From Pimelobacter simplex (GTDB lineage Bacteria > Actinomycetota > Actinomycetes > Propionibacteriales > Nocardioidaceae), in assembly GCF_900114845.1 (NCBI RefSeq), contig NZ_FOUK01000004.1, forward strand, positions 124,001 to 188,000: DNA of 64,000 nt. The letters run 5' to 3'. Below the pieces are notes generated by a model. The model saw only the letters and a list, made by a program, of their open reading frames with translations, was not told the DNA's origin and made no database searches. The position numbers and the translations under genes are program-made. Numbering within the stretch: position 1 is the stretch's first letter; the number at the start of each line of letters is the position of its first letter. Below are positions 15,918-24,806 of this stretch, in pieces.

Positions 15918-16871
15918 ATGAAGGCGCGGTGGGGTCACGGGCACGGCCATGGGCACGGTCACGGGCACGGTCACGGGCACGGGCATGCGGGGCTGGCCGA
16001 CGCGGCGGAGAGCAGCAGCGTCGGCATCCGGGCGGCCTGGATCGGCCTGGCCGGGATGATGGCGACCGCGGCGGCGCAGGTGGTGATCGTCGCGATCTCC
16101 GGGTCGGCGGCGCTGCTGGCCGACACCGTGCACAACCTCGGGCACGCGGCGACCACGATCCCGCTGATCATCGCGTTCCGGATCGGCCGGCGGCCGAGCA
16201 GCCGGCGCTACCCCTACGGACTGCGCCGCGCGGAGGACCTGGTCGGCCTGCTCATCGGGCTCATCGTCGCGCTGTCGGCGGTGTGGATCATCGTCGACTC
16301 GTTCGACGCCCTGCTGCACCCGCGTCGCATCGAGCACCTGGGCTGGGTGTTCGCGGCCGGCGTGGTGGGCTTCCTCGGCAACGAGCTGGTCGCGGTGCAC
16401 CGCATCCGGGCCGGGCGCCGGATCGGCTCGGCGGCGCTGGTCGCCGAGGGCCAGCACGCCCGCGCCGACGGGCTCAGCTCGATCGCCGTCGTGGCCGGCG
16501 TCGTCGGCGTCTGGTGCGGGATCGCCCGCGCCGACGCGGTCGTCGGGCTGCTGGTGGGCCTGATGATCCTCACCGTCCTGGTCACCACCATGCGCTCCGT
16601 CGTCCGGCGCCTCATGGACGGCGTCGAGGACGACGTCCTCACCCGGCTGACCACGGCCGCCGGCACCGTCGCCGGGGTCGCGGGCGTGGACCGGGTCCGC
16701 GCCCGCTGGACCGGGCACCGGATCGAGGGCGACGTCGTCGTCCGGGTGGCGCCGGACCTGACGGTGGCCGCCGCCCACGACCTCACCGAGGAGGTAGAGC
16801 GGGCGCTGGTGCGGGCGATCCCGAACCTGGAGACGACCGTGGTCCACGTGCGTCCGCTCGCGACGCCCTGA
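15918..16871 (+). CDS. Cation diffusion facilitator metal exporter with His-Gly-rich N terminus
   Basis: 317 residues with about six membrane helices. The N terminus is a run of alternating His and Gly (7-21), a probable metal-collecting tail. The transport site is formed by H70/H74 (HNLGH, where most family members have an Asp second) and H178/D182 (QHARAD), an HxxxH/HxxxD set. A cytoplasmic ferredoxin-like domain follows. It probably expels Zn or Co in exchange for protons under control of the ArsR sensor. The last 89 nt overlap the convergent hypothetical gene. Confidence 0.9.
   Translation: MKARWGHGHGHGHGHGHGHGHGHAGLADAAESSSVGIRAAWIGLAGMMATAAAQVVIVAISGSAALLADTVHNLGHAATTIPLIIAFRIGRRPSSRRYPYGLRRAEDLVGLLIGLIVALSAVWIIVDSFDALLHPRRIEHLGWVFAAGVVGFLGNELVAVHRIRAGRRIGSAALVAEGQHARADGLSSIAVVAGVVGVWCGIARADAVVGLLVGLMILTVLVTTMRSVVRRLMDGVEDDVLTRLTTAAGTVAGVAGVDRVRARWTGHRIEGDVVVRVAPDLTVAAAHDLTEEVERALVRAIPNLETTVVHVRPLATP
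15933..15988 (+). repeat. GGTCAC/GGGCAC hexamer repeats encoding (His-Gly)n
   Basis: Tandem hexamers such as GGTCAC, GGGCAC, GGCCAT and GGGCAT encode alternating His and Gly. The tract could change length by slippage without breaking the frame. Confidence 0.85.
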
Positions 16872-17205
16872 CCCGCGGCGCCATCGGCTGCAGCTCGACG
16901 AGCTGTCGACGGACCTGCGCCGCGACCCGGATCGTCCAGTGGGTCGCCCGGGCCTGGGGAGGCACCACCTCGGCGATCGCCGCGTGGACCCGCAGCAGCG
17001 AGCCGATCCGCGCGGGTCCCAGCCGCGGGCTCTCGACCGCGAGCAGCGTGCTCGGCTGCGCGAGCCCGAGCGCCACCGCGAGGGTCACGTCGTCGAGCAG
17101 CCGCGCGCTCTCGCCCAGCCGCCACATCTGCAGCCGCGGCGGCAGCGGGCCGAGGAGCTCCGCCGTGCGCCGCGCCTCCTCGCGCAGCTGGTGCCCGGTT
17201 CGCAT
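16783..17205 (-). CDS. Hypothetical protein, no family recognised
   Basis: 140 residues. It is called real because GGAGGGGG precedes the ATG at 17205 and almost every third codon base is G or C until the frame enters the convergent CDF gene, where the bias is lost. The N-terminal part is helical (REEARRTAELLGPLPPRLQMW) and contains LLAVESPRLGPARIGSLLRVHAAIAEVV. The last 29 codons overlap the CDF gene. No function can be offered. Confidence 0.6.
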   Translation of the reverse strand: MRTGHQLREEARRTAELLGPLPPRLQMWRLGESARLLDDVTLAVALGLAQPSTLLAVESPRLGPARIGSLLRVHAAIAEVVPPQARATHWTIRVAAQVRRQLVELQPMAPRVRASRADARGPRSSPGSGSPAPAPALPPR

Positions 17206-17220
17206 CGCCGCCCCCTCCGG

Positions 17221-17331
17221 TCAGCCCTGCTGGTCGTGGTGGTCGCGGACGAGACGCACGCGCGCGACCCCCAGGTCGAGCAGCACGGTGACGAGCAGGA
17301 CGCCGAGAGCGGTGACGAGAATCGGAAACAC
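17221..17331 (-). CDS. Possible 36-residue single-helix membrane peptide
   Basis: Reading GTG at 17331 to TGA at 17221 gives a peptide with a hydrophobic stretch (residues 2-24) followed by a charged tail (RVRLVRDHHDQQG), the look of a small membrane protein. It fills the gap between the acetyltransferase gene and the hypothetical gene, but has no clear ribosome site. Confidence 0.3.
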   Translation of the reverse strand: MFPILVTALGVLLVTVLLDLGVARVRLVRDHHDQQG

Positions 17332-17361
17332 GCCAGGTGGACACCGAGGGCCGGCGGGTGC

Positions 17362-17901
17362 TTACGCGGGTCCGTCCGCACCGGGCAGCACCATCAGGAC
17401 GACGGGCACGTCGGGCGGCGCCCACGGTGCGCTCACCCGCGCCGCCTCGGTCCAGCCGACGGCGCGGTAGAGCCCGTGCGCGGCCGCGTGCAACGGCAGC
17501 ACCTCGAGGCACGGCCGCCGACCGGCCCGCCGCACGTCGGCGACGACGGTGTCGAGCAGCATCCGGCCGACCCCGTGGCCGCGCGCGGCCGCGCCGACGA
17601 ACAGCGTGCTCACCCAGCCCAGGTCGGCGACGGAGCAGCCGTGCGCCTCGGCGCAGTGCCGGTCCCGCTCGCCGGCGTCGTCCGGTGCGGTCCAGCAGAC
17701 ATGACCCACCGGACGGCCGCCGAGCTCGGCCGTCCACGCCGCGCGGGCGTCGTCCGCGTGGAGGAACTGCTCGACCGGGACCGGCAGCGGGTTCCGGTAC
17801 GGGTAGCGGGTCTCGGGCTGCTGGGCAAAGAGGACGTCGGCGAGCGCCGGCAGGTCAGCAGCACGGCGGGGGCGGATCCGGGGCGAGCCGAGGTCCTGCA
17901 T
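17362..17901 (-). CDS. GNAT-family N-acetyltransferase
   Basis: 179 residues. The acetyl-CoA binding loop is ARGHGVGRMLL (about 112-122), preceded by the beta-strand VSTLFVGAAA and followed by AHGLYRAVGW, all GNAT hallmarks. The substrate is unknown. It lies 90 nt downstream of the MFS gene on the same strand. Confidence 0.85.
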   Translation of the reverse strand: MQDLGSPRIRPRRAADLPALADVLFAQQPETRYPYRNPLPVPVEQFLHADDARAAWTAELGGRPVGHVCWTAPDDAGERDRHCAEAHGCSVADLGWVSTLFVGAAARGHGVGRMLLDTVVADVRRAGRRPCLEVLPLHAAAHGLYRAVGWTEAARVSAPWAPPDVPVVLMVLPGADGPA

Positions 17902-17995
17902 GGGCCGATGCTCCCACGAGGCGGGTGGCGAGCGCCGCGGCGGCGCACCGCACGGCGCAGGCCGCCGCTCCCCGCACGACGTCGCGCGGGCTCAT
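17855..17995 (-). CDS. Possible 46-residue protein coupled to the MFS gene
   Basis: Its ATG (17995) overlaps the MFS stop in ATGA, and the first 30 codons keep strong third-position GC; the rest overlaps the acetyltransferase gene. The peptide is Ala- and Cys-rich (ACAVRCAAAALATRL). It may be only a chance frame. Confidence 0.3.
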   Translation of the reverse strand: MSPRDVVRGAAACAVRCAAAALATRLVGASAHAGPRLAPDPPPPCC

Positions 17996-19401
17996 GCGCC
18001 GGCCCCCTTGCCGCGCAGCAGCACGCCCGTGGCGAGCGCGCCGACGCCGGCCACGACGGCCGCGCCGACGAACGCCGCCGAGTAGCCGTCGGTGAGAGCC
18101 ACCGGGTCGCCGAGCCGGCCGGCTCCGTGGGCGGCGGCGAGCGCTGTCATCACGGCGAGGCCGAGGGCCGAGCCGATCTGGTAGCTGGTGTTGACGATGC
18201 CGGAGGCGAGGCCGCCCTCCTCGGGCGGCGCGGCCGAGATCGCGGTGCCGAGCGTGGGGATGAAGGCGAGCGACATGCCGAGCGCGGCGACCAGCGAGGC
18301 CGGGAGCACGTCGGCGGCATAGCTGCCGTCGGGCCGGATGAGCGCGAGCCAGCCCATGCCCACCGCGAGGAGCGCGAGACCGGTGACGGTCGCGGCCCGC
18401 ACGCCGACGACGGCGAGCACCCGGGGGGCGAGCACGACCATGCCGACCATGATCAGCAGCGTCATCGGCAGCAGCGCGGCGCCGCTGGGGAAGGCGCTGA
18501 GCCCGAGCACCTGCTGGAGGTAGAGGTTCAGGAAGAACCACATCGGGATCCACGCGGCACCGAGCAGCAGCTGGCCGAGGTTGGCGGCGGCGAGGTCGGG
18601 CGCGCGGAAGATGCCGAGGCGCAGCAGCGGCTCGCGGCCACGGGCCTGCTGGGCGACGAAGCCGGCGAGCAGGACGACGCCCGCGCCGAGGACCCACCAG
18701 GTGCGGGCCGCGCCCCAGCCCACCTCGGGCGCCTGGACGACGGCGTACACGAGTGCGGCGAGGCCGGCGGTCACGGTGACGGCGCCGACGAGGTCGACGC
18801 GGCGCGAGCCCGGGAAGCGGCCGGCCGGCATCGAGGCCGGCACCAGGGCCAGGATCAGCACGGCGATGGGCAGGTTGATGGCGAAGACCCACGGCCAGCT
18901 GAGGTACTCGGTGATGACACCGCCGAGGAAGACGCCGGCAGTGCCGCCGGCGGGCGCGGCCGCGCCGTACAGCGCGAGTGCCTTGGTGAGCTCGCGCGGG
19001 CTGTTGCCGAACAGCATCATCAGCAGGGTCAGCGCGGCAGGCGCGATGAGCGCCGCACCCGCGCCCTGGATCGCGCGGCCCGCGAGCTCGACCTCGGCGT
19101 TGCCGGCGACCGCCGCGACGAGCGAGCCGGCGGCGAGGACGACCCAGCCGGCGGCGAAGACGGTGCGGGCCCCGAGGACGTCGGAGATCTTGCCGCCGAG
19201 CAGCAGCAGACCGCCGAAGGCGACGACGTACGCGTTGAACACCCACGACAGGTTCTCGGGCGTGAAGCCGAGATCGCGCTGCATCTCCGGCAGCGCGACG
19301 CCGATGATCGAGGTGTCCATGATGACCATGAACTGGGCCGCGGCGATGACCGCGAGCCCGAGCCAGCGACGGTCCGTCGCCGGCGCGGTGATGACTGACA
19401 T
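17992..19401 (-). CDS. MFS drug/metal efflux pump (DHA2, 14-helix type)
   Basis: 469 residues. MVIMDTSIIGVALPEMQRDL is motif D1 of DHA2 pumps, and GKISDVLGAR is motif A. The start at 19401 follows AAGGAG. Its probable -10 (TAGGGT on this strand) lies inside the CsoR-like box at 19432-19448, so although the family usually exports drugs, this copy may be induced by copper together with the divergent csoR-copA genes (inference). Confidence 0.85.
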   Translation of the reverse strand: MSVITAPATDRRWLGLAVIAAAQFMVIMDTSIIGVALPEMQRDLGFTPENLSWVFNAYVVAFGGLLLLGGKISDVLGARTVFAAGWVVLAAGSLVAAVAGNAEVELAGRAIQGAGAALIAPAALTLLMMLFGNSPRELTKALALYGAAAPAGGTAGVFLGGVITEYLSWPWVFAINLPIAVLILALVPASMPAGRFPGSRRVDLVGAVTVTAGLAALVYAVVQAPEVGWGAARTWWVLGAGVVLLAGFVAQQARGREPLLRLGIFRAPDLAAANLGQLLLGAAWIPMWFFLNLYLQQVLGLSAFPSGAALLPMTLLIMVGMVVLAPRVLAVVGVRAATVTGLALLAVGMGWLALIRPDGSYAADVLPASLVAALGMSLAFIPTLGTAISAAPPEEGGLASGIVNTSYQIGSALGLAVMTALAAAHGAGRLGDPVALTDGYSAAFVGAAVVAGVGALATGVLLRGKGAGA

Positions 19402-19431
19402 CCGAGTTCTCCTTCTCGATGACTTGACTTC

Positions 19432-19448
19432 ATACCCTAGGGGGGTAT
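19432..19448. promoter_or_regulatory. CsoR box 1
   Basis: ATACCCTAGGGGGGTAT, a G-tract pseudo-palindrome of the type bound by CsoR. On the minus strand it contains TAGGGT, the likely -10 of the MFS gene. Confidence 0.75.
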
Positions 19449-19480
19449 GGTTCCTTTCAAGATCGGGACGTTAGCACGGA

Positions 19481-19497
19481 ATACCGCAGGGGGGTAT
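19481..19497. promoter_or_regulatory. CsoR box 2
   Basis: ATACCGCAGGGGGGTAT, the same 17-bp pattern as box 1 and 49 bp from it. It overlaps TATCCT (19495-19500), the likely -10 of csoR. Confidence 0.75.
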
Positions 19498-19543
19498 CCT
19501 CGACGTGAGAGGTCGAACCACCCCAGCAACGAAGGGCACAGGC

Positions 19544-19861
19544 ATGGCACACAGCGACGCCGGCACGGAGAACCAGCACAGCTACATCGCGAACCGGACC
19601 AAGGACGACTACCTCAAGCGGCTGCGCCGCATCGAGGGCCAGGCGCGCGGTCTGCAGCGGATGGTCGAGGAGGAGAAGTACTGCATCGACATCCTCACGC
19701 AGGTCTCCGCCATGACGAAGGCACTCCAGTCCGTCGCGCTGGGTCTGCTCGACGAGCACATGGCCCACTGCGTGGTCAACGCCGCCAAGGAAGGCGGTGA
19801 GGAGGCCGACATCAAGCTCAAGGAGGCCTCCGACGCCATCGCCCGCCTGGTCCGCTCCTGA
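19544..19861 (+). CDS. csoR: Copper-sensing repressor CsoR
   Basis: 105 residues from the ATG at 19544; an in-frame ATG 39 nt upstream lacks a ribosome site. The Cu(I) ligand set C47, H72 and C76 (YCIDIL and HMAHC) is complete, which separates copper sensors from formaldehyde or sulfide sensors of the same fold. Two matching boxes lie upstream, and copZ and copA follow, so it should repress this operon until Cu(I) binds. Confidence 0.95.
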   Translation: MAHSDAGTENQHSYIANRTKDDYLKRLRRIEGQARGLQRMVEEEKYCIDILTQVSAMTKALQSVALGLLDEHMAHCVVNAAKEGGEEADIKLKEASDAIARLVRS

Positions 19862-19909
19862 CCTGACCCACCGATCGCCCCACCCACCCCTACCGAGAGG
19901 ACCTCTCCG

Positions 19910-20116
19910 ATGAGCACCACCCAGACCTTCACCGTCACCGGCATGACCTGCGGCCACTGCGTCTCGTCCGTCACCGAGGAGGTGCAGGAGATCGCCGGCG
20001 TCGAGAACGTCGCCGTCGACCTGCCCACCGGTGCGGTCACCATCGTCAGCGCGGCCCCCCTCGACGAGTCCGCCGTGAAGGCCGCCGTCGAGGAGGCCGG
20101 CTACCAGCTCGCATGA
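19910..20116 (+). CDS. copZ: Copper chaperone CopZ (HMA domain)
   Basis: 68 residues, a single heavy-metal-associated domain with MTCGHC (12-17) as the Cu(I) site. GAGAGG precedes the start. It carries copper to the CopA ATPase downstream. Its stop shares ATGA with the next gene. Confidence 0.93.
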   Translation: MSTTQTFTVTGMTCGHCVSSVTEEVQEIAGVENVAVDLPTGAVTIVSAAPLDESAVKAAVEEAGYQLA

Positions 20117-21051
20117 GCACCCCGACCCGACTCGCCGGCTTCGCCGCGATCGCCGCGGCCGTGTTCGGCATCGCCCTCCTCGCCGGCCGGGCCATCGGCC
20201 CGGTCGACGCGGAGCCGGCGGGCCACGACACCCACGCCGCCGACACGACCGCGGGTCCCTCGGAGCAGCAGGCCACCGGGACGGCAGAAGAGATCCCAGG
20301 AGGACTCATGACGTCGCAGAACGGCTACACCCTCACCCTCGCCGACGACCGCGCGCCCGCCGGGCGCGACGTCCCGGTGCGGTTCACCATCACCGGTCCC
20401 GACGGCGCCCCCGTGACGTCGTACGACGAGCAGCACGAGAAGCAGCTGCACCTGATCGCCGTCCGGCGTGACTTCAGCGGCTTCCAGCACGTGCACCCGA
20501 CGCTCGCCGACGGCGTCTGGAGCACCGACCTCGACCTGACCCCCGGCAGCTGGCGGGTGTTCGCCGACTTCAAGGCCACCGGGGCCGACGCGCTTACCCT
20601 CGGCGGCGACCTCAGCGTCGCCGGCGACTACGCACCCGTCGCGCCGGCCGGGGACAACCGCACCGCCACGGTCGACGGCTACCAGGTGACCCTCGACGGC
20701 GACCTGTCCGCCGGCGCGGACGCGAAGCTCACGCTGAGCGTCGCCAAGGACGGCGCGCCGGTCACCGACCTGCAGCCGTACCTCGGCGCCTACGGCCACC
20801 TGGTCGCGCTGCGCAGCGGCGACCTCGCCTACCTCCACGTCCACCCGGACGGCGAGCCCGGCGACGGCACGACGGAGCCCGGCCCCGACGTGGTCTTCCA
20901 CACCCCGGTCCCGAGCGCCGGGACCTACCACCTCTACCTCGACTTCCAGCACGACGGCGTCGTCCGCACCGCGGCCTTCACCGTCACCGCCGGCGGCACG
21001 AGCACGAGCCAGCCCCAGGAGCACGGAGAGAGCAGTGGACACGCACACTGA
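20113..21051 (+). CDS. Secreted/membrane-anchored His-rich copper-module protein
   Basis: 312 residues with an N-terminal membrane segment ([15 protein letters not shown], about 12-26). Two beta-rich, cupredoxin-like units follow, both rich in His (QLHLIAV...FQHVHPTL and HLVAL...YLHVHPDG), and the tail is [10 protein letters not shown]. It lies between copZ and copA, overlapping both (4 and 17 nt). Related proteins are found next to copper ATPases; a role in holding or passing copper outside the membrane is likely but not proven. Confidence 0.75.
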   Translation: MSTPTRLAGFAAIAAAVFGIALLAGRAIGPVDAEPAGHDTHAADTTAGPSEQQATGTAEEIPGGLMTSQNGYTLTLADDRAPAGRDVPVRFTITGPDGAPVTSYDEQHEKQLHLIAVRRDFSGFQHVHPTLADGVWSTDLDLTPGSWRVFADFKATGADALTLGGDLSVAGDYAPVAPAGDNRTATVDGYQVTLDGDLSAGADAKLTLSVAKDGAPVTDLQPYLGAYGHLVALRSGDLAYLHVHPDGEPGDGTTEPGPDVVFHTPVPSAGTYHLYLDFQHDGVVRTAAFTVTAGGTSTSQPQEHGESSGHAH

Positions 21052-23314
21052 CCCCACCCAGCAGCAGGTCGAGCTCGCCCTCACCGGGATGACCTGCGCC
21101 TCGTGCGCCAACCGGATCGAGCGCAAGCTCAACAAGCTCGACGGCGTCACCGCGACGGTCAACTACGCGACCGAGAAGGCGAAGGTCTCCTACGCCGAGG
21201 GCGTCACCGCCGACGCGCTGGTCGCGGCGGTCGAGGCGGCCGGCTACGGTGCCGCGCTGCCGAAGCCGCCGGCCTCCGAGGGCGGTGCCGAGGGCGCGGG
21301 CGGCGACGACGCCGACCCGATCGCGCCGCTGCGCAACCGCCTGCTGATCTCGGCAGTGCTCTCGGTGCCGGTGATCGCGATGGCGATGGTGCCGGCGCTC
21401 CAGTTCGACAACTGGCAGTGGCTCTCGCTGACGCTGGCCGCGCCGGTCGTCGTGTGGGGGGCCTGGCCGTTCCACAAGGCGGCCTGGACCAACCTGCGCC
21501 ACGGCACCTCGACCATGGACACGCTGATCTCGCTCGGCACGCTCGCCGCGCTGGGCTGGTCGCTCTACGCGCTGTTCTGGGGCACCGCCGGCACCACCGG
21601 GATGAAGCACCCGTTCGAGCTCACCATCGAGCGCAGCGACGGCAGCGGCAACATCTACCTCGAGGCCGCGGCGGGCGTCACGACGTTCATCCTGGCCGGG
21701 CGCTACTTCGAGCAGCGCTCGAAGCGGCGGGCGGGGGCGGCGCTCAAGGCGCTGCTCGAGCTGGGCGCCAAGGAGGTCGCGGTGCTCGGGCCCGACGGCG
21801 TCACCGAGACCAGGATCCCGGTGGCGGACCTGGAGGTCGACGACCTGTTCGTCGTCCGGCCGGGCGAGAAGATCGCGACCGACGGCGTGGTCGAGCGCGG
21901 CACCTCGGCGGTCGACGCCTCGATGCTCACCGGCGAGTCCGTGCCGGTCGAGGTCGGCGCGGGCGACGCCGTCGTCGGCGCGACCGTCAACGCGGGCGGC
22001 CGGCTCGTCGTCCGGGCCACCCGGGTCGGCGGCGACACCCAGCTCGCCCAGATGGCGCGGCTGGTCGAGGACGCCCAGAACGGCAAGGCCCAGGTCCAGC
22101 GCCTGGCCGACCGGATCTCCGGCATCTTCGTGCCGATCGTCATCGTGCTCGCGACCGGCACCCTCGGCTTCTGGCTCGGGACGGGCAACGGCCTGGCGGC
22201 GGCGTTCACGGCCGCGGTCGCCGTCCTCATCATCGCCTGCCCCTGCGCGCTGGGCCTGGCCACGCCGACCGCCCTCATGGTCGGCACCGGCCGCGGCGCC
22301 CAGCTCGGCATCCTGATCAAGGGGCCCGAGGTGCTGGAGTCGACCCGCGCGGTCGACACCGTCGTCCTCGACAAGACCGGCACGGTCACCACCGGCCGGA
22401 TGACGCTGCGCGACGTGATCGCCGGCGAGGGCGAGTCGGCCGACGACGTGCTGCGCTACGCCGGCGCGCTCGAGGACGCCTCCGAGCACCCCATCGCCCG
22501 CGCCATCGCCGACGCGGCGCGCGAGGCCGGGCCGCTGCCCGCGGTCGAGGACTTCGCCAACGTCGAGGGACTCGGTGTCCAGGGCGTCCTGGTCGAGGGC
22601 GACGTGTCGCACGCCGTCCTCGTGGGCCGGCCCCGGCTGCTCGAGGAGTGGTCGCAGCACCTCTCCCCCGCGCTCACCGAGGCCCTCGAGGAGGCCCAGC
22701 GCACCGGCGGCACCGCCGTCGCGGTGGGCTGGGACGGCCAGGCCCGTGGCGTCGTCGTGGTCGCCGACGCCATCAAGCCGACCTCGGCCACCGCCATCGC
22801 CCAGCTGCGCGAGCTCGGCCTGCGCCCGGTCCTGCTCACCGGCGACAACGCCGTCGTGGCCCGGACCGTCGCGGCCGAGGTCGGCATCGCCGAGGACGAC
22901 GTCATCGCCGACGTCCTGCCGGCCGACAAGGTCGACGTGGTCAAGCGGCTCCAGGGCGAGGGCAAGGTCGTCGCGATGGTCGGGGACGGCGTCAACGACG
23001 CCGCCGCGCTCGCCCAGGCCGACCTCGGCCTGGCCATGGGCACCGGCACCGACGTGGCGATCGAGGCGAGCGACCTGACGCTCGTCCGGGGCGACCTGCA
23101 GGTCGCGGTCGACGCGATCCGGCTCTCCCGCCGGACGCTCGCCACCATCAAGGGCAACCTGTTCTGGGCCTTCGCCTACAACGTGGCGGCCCTGCCCCTG
23201 GCCGCCGCCGGCCTGCTCAACCCGATGCTGGCGGGCGCCGCGATGGCGTTCTCGTCGGTGTTCGTGGTGTCGAACAGCCTGCGGCTGCGGAGGTTCCGGG
23301 CCACCGCCGGCTGA
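21035..23314 (+). CDS. copA: Cu(I)-exporting P1B-type ATPase CopA
   Basis: 759 residues from the GTG at 21035, preceded by GGAGAGAG. An N-terminal HMA domain (MTCASC, C21/C24) is followed by eight membrane helices with the metal site CPC (402-404), phosphorylation Asp about 446 (DKTGT), the SEHP motif and GDGVNDA. These define a P1B-1 copper exporter. It is last in the csoR-copZ-copA operon. Confidence 0.95.
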   Translation: MDTHTDPTQQQVELALTGMTCASCANRIERKLNKLDGVTATVNYATEKAKVSYAEGVTADALVAAVEAAGYGAALPKPPASEGGAEGAGGDDADPIAPLRNRLLISAVLSVPVIAMAMVPALQFDNWQWLSLTLAAPVVVWGAWPFHKAAWTNLRHGTSTMDTLISLGTLAALGWSLYALFWGTAGTTGMKHPFELTIERSDGSGNIYLEAAAGVTTFILAGRYFEQRSKRRAGAALKALLELGAKEVAVLGPDGVTETRIPVADLEVDDLFVVRPGEKIATDGVVERGTSAVDASMLTGESVPVEVGAGDAVVGATVNAGGRLVVRATRVGGDTQLAQMARLVEDAQNGKAQVQRLADRISGIFVPIVIVLATGTLGFWLGTGNGLAAAFTAAVAVLIIACPCALGLATPTALMVGTGRGAQLGILIKGPEVLESTRAVDTVVLDKTGTVTTGRMTLRDVIAGEGESADDVLRYAGALEDASEHPIARAIADAAREAGPLPAVEDFANVEGLGVQGVLVEGDVSHAVLVGRPRLLEEWSQHLSPALTEALEEAQRTGGTAVAVGWDGQARGVVVVADAIKPTSATAIAQLRELGLRPVLLTGDNAVVARTVAAEVGIAEDDVIADVLPADKVDVVKRLQGEGKVVAMVGDGVNDAAALAQADLGLAMGTGTDVAIEASDLTLVRGDLQVAVDAIRLSRRTLATIKGNLFWAFAYNVAALPLAAAGLLNPMLAGAAMAFSSVFVVSNSLRLRRFRATAG

Positions 23315-23327
23315 GCGGCCGCTGCTC

Positions 23328-23363
23328 CCGCCGCCCCCGCTGCATCCGCGGCGGGGGCGGCGG
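23328..23363. terminator. Hairpin between convergent copA and tetR
   Basis: CCGCCGCCCCCGC (23328-23340) pairs perfectly with GCGGGGGCGGCGG (23351-23363) around a 10-nt loop, just after the copA stop and before the stop of the convergent TetR gene. Confidence 0.65.
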
Positions 23364-23368
23364 AGGCG

Positions 23369-23956
23369 TCAGGCGCGGATGCCGGCGAGGTAGAGCGCGA
23401 TGCACTCCTCCTCGAGCCGCTCGAGCGGGTAGACCTCCGAGGGCTCGTACCAGCGCACGGTCAGCCACAGCCCGTCCCGGATCAGCCGGAAGGCGACCCG
23501 CACGTCGAGCCCCGCGCGCACCGAGCCGTCGGCCATCCCGTCGCGCAGGCTGGCCAGCCAGGACTCCTGCAGGCCGTTGGTGATCTCGCGCAGCCGCGGC
23601 GGCGTCCCGGCCTCGCGCAGGAGGGCCGCGTCGCGCTCGTAGATCTGGGTCGCGTGCGGGTGGCGGTGCATCACGCGCAGCGAGGCGCGGATCAGGCCGA
23701 CCACGCGGTCGGCCCCGGTCGCGGCGGCGGCCACCTCGACGTCGTACGCCGTCGCGAGCTCGTCGACGTAGGCCGCCACGATCTCGCCGGCGATCTCCTC
23801 CTTGGCCGCGAACTGGTGGTAGAGGCTGCCGGACTTGAGGTCCGCGGCGCTCGCGATGTCGCGCACCGAGGTCGCGGCGACGCCGTGCTCGGCGAACAGC
23901 GGGGCGGCCGCGTCGAGGATCTGGCGGCGCCGCGCGGAGACCGGGCGCGCGCTCAT
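23369..23956 (-). CDS. TetR-family regulator (KstR2-like in sequence)
   Basis: 195 residues. The HTH is SVRDIASAADLKSGSLYHQF (30-49). The segment FRLIRDGLWLTVRWYEP resembles the end of mycobacterial KstR2, which controls the late steroid-ring genes and responds to a CoA thioester. However, the operator here is different from the KstR2 box, so the name is not assigned. It is divergent from an SDR/amidohydrolase operon with a perfect 20-bp palindrome between them. TACGCT lies 6 nt before the ATG (leaderless type). Confidence 0.85.
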   Translation of the reverse strand: MSARPVSARRRQILDAAAPLFAEHGVAATSVRDIASAADLKSGSLYHQFAAKEEIAGEIVAAYVDELATAYDVEVAAAATGADRVVGLIRASLRVMHRHPHATQIYERDAALLREAGTPPRLREITNGLQESWLASLRDGMADGSVRAGLDVRVAFRLIRDGLWLTVRWYEPSEVYPLERLEEECIALYLAGIRA

Positions 23957-24016
23957 GGGTGCAGCGTAGCGATCGCACCGCTCCTCGGCGGAAGCCCGGT
24001 CCCGGCGTTGATCGAG

Positions 24017-24036
24017 ACCGTAGCGATCGCTACGGT
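24017..24036. promoter_or_regulatory. 20-bp perfect palindrome, TetR operator
   Basis: ACCGTAGCGATCGCTACGGT. It contains the TACGGT -10 of the SDR gene, which starts 6 nt later. A weaker copy of the core GTAGCGATCGC is at 23962-23981, overlapping the -10 of the TetR gene, so the regulator can control both directions. Confidence 0.85.
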
Positions 24037-24042
24037 AGAGGA

Positions 24043-24777
24043 ATGAGACCGCACCCCCTGGCCCTGGTCACCGGTGCCGCCGGTGACGTCGGCGCGGCGA
24101 CCGCCGCCCGGCTGCACGCCGACGGCTGGCGGGTCCTGCTGGCGGACGTCGACCTGGCGGCCGCCCGGCAGCGGGCCGACGAGCTGGGTGAGCACGCCGA
24201 GGCCGTGCACGTCGACCTGGCCGACGACGACTCCGTGCGCGCGCTGGCCGCGCACACCGCCGCACAGAGCCCGGCCGCGCTCGTCTCGTGCGCGGGGGTG
24301 GCTGCGGTCGGGCGGTTCGTCGACAGCACGCCGGCCACCTGGGAGCTGCTGCACCGGGTCAACCTGCACGGGCCGATGCTGCTGACCCAGGCGCTGCTGC
24401 CGGCGCTCGCGGGCGCCGCGCACCCGCGGATCGTCTACGTCGCCTCGGACAGCGCCCGGGCGGGCGCCGCCCACGAGGCGGCGTACGCCGCGAGCAAGGC
24501 GGGGCTGCTCGGGCTCGCCAAGTCGCTGGCCCGGGAGCACGCGCGCGACGGCATCACCGTCAACGTGGTGTGCCCCGGACCCGTCCACGGCCGGATGGTC
24601 GACGAGCTGATGGCGGACAAGCAGGCCATGCTGGACAAGCTCGTCGCCGCGATCCCGAGCCGCCGCCTCGCCGAGCCCGACGACGTCGCCGCGGCGATCG
24701 CCTGGCTCAGCAGCCCCGACGCCGCCTACGTGACCGGCCAGACGCTCAGCGTCAGCGGCGGCCTGACGATGCACTGA
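24043..24777 (+). CDS. Short-chain dehydrogenase/reductase
   Basis: 244 residues. The cofactor motif is TGAAGDVG (9-16), with SCAG, a Ser in YVASDSA and YAASK as the catalytic Tyr/Lys. The start is leaderless-type within the TetR control region. The next gene is an amidohydrolase 29 nt downstream, so the pair probably acts on one substrate; which is unknown. Confidence 0.88.
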   Translation: MRPHPLALVTGAAGDVGAATAARLHADGWRVLLADVDLAAARQRADELGEHAEAVHVDLADDDSVRALAAHTAAQSPAALVSCAGVAAVGRFVDSTPATWELLHRVNLHGPMLLTQALLPALAGAAHPRIVYVASDSARAGAAHEAAYAASKAGLLGLAKSLAREHARDGITVNVVCPGPVHGRMVDELMADKQAMLDKLVAAIPSRRLAEPDDVAAAIAWLSSPDAAYVTGQTLSVSGGLTMH

Positions 24778-24806
24778 CCCCCCGAGAAGCAGCCCGAGGA
24801 GCCCCC

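Noticed and set aside
15933..15988. GGTCAC/GGGCAC repeats as a regulatory or CRISPR-like array
   Set aside because: They are in frame and encode the His-Gly tail of the metal exporter, and there are no unique spacers.
16939..19398. An 819-codon plus-strand open frame
   Set aside because: Antisense shadow of the GNAT and MFS genes, whose protein motifs are clear. Long antisense frames are common at this GC content.
23369..23956. Naming this regulator KstR2
   Set aside because: Sequence resemblance exists, but the operator ACCGTAGCGATCGCTACGGT does not match the KstR2 box and ring C/D genes are not adjacent.
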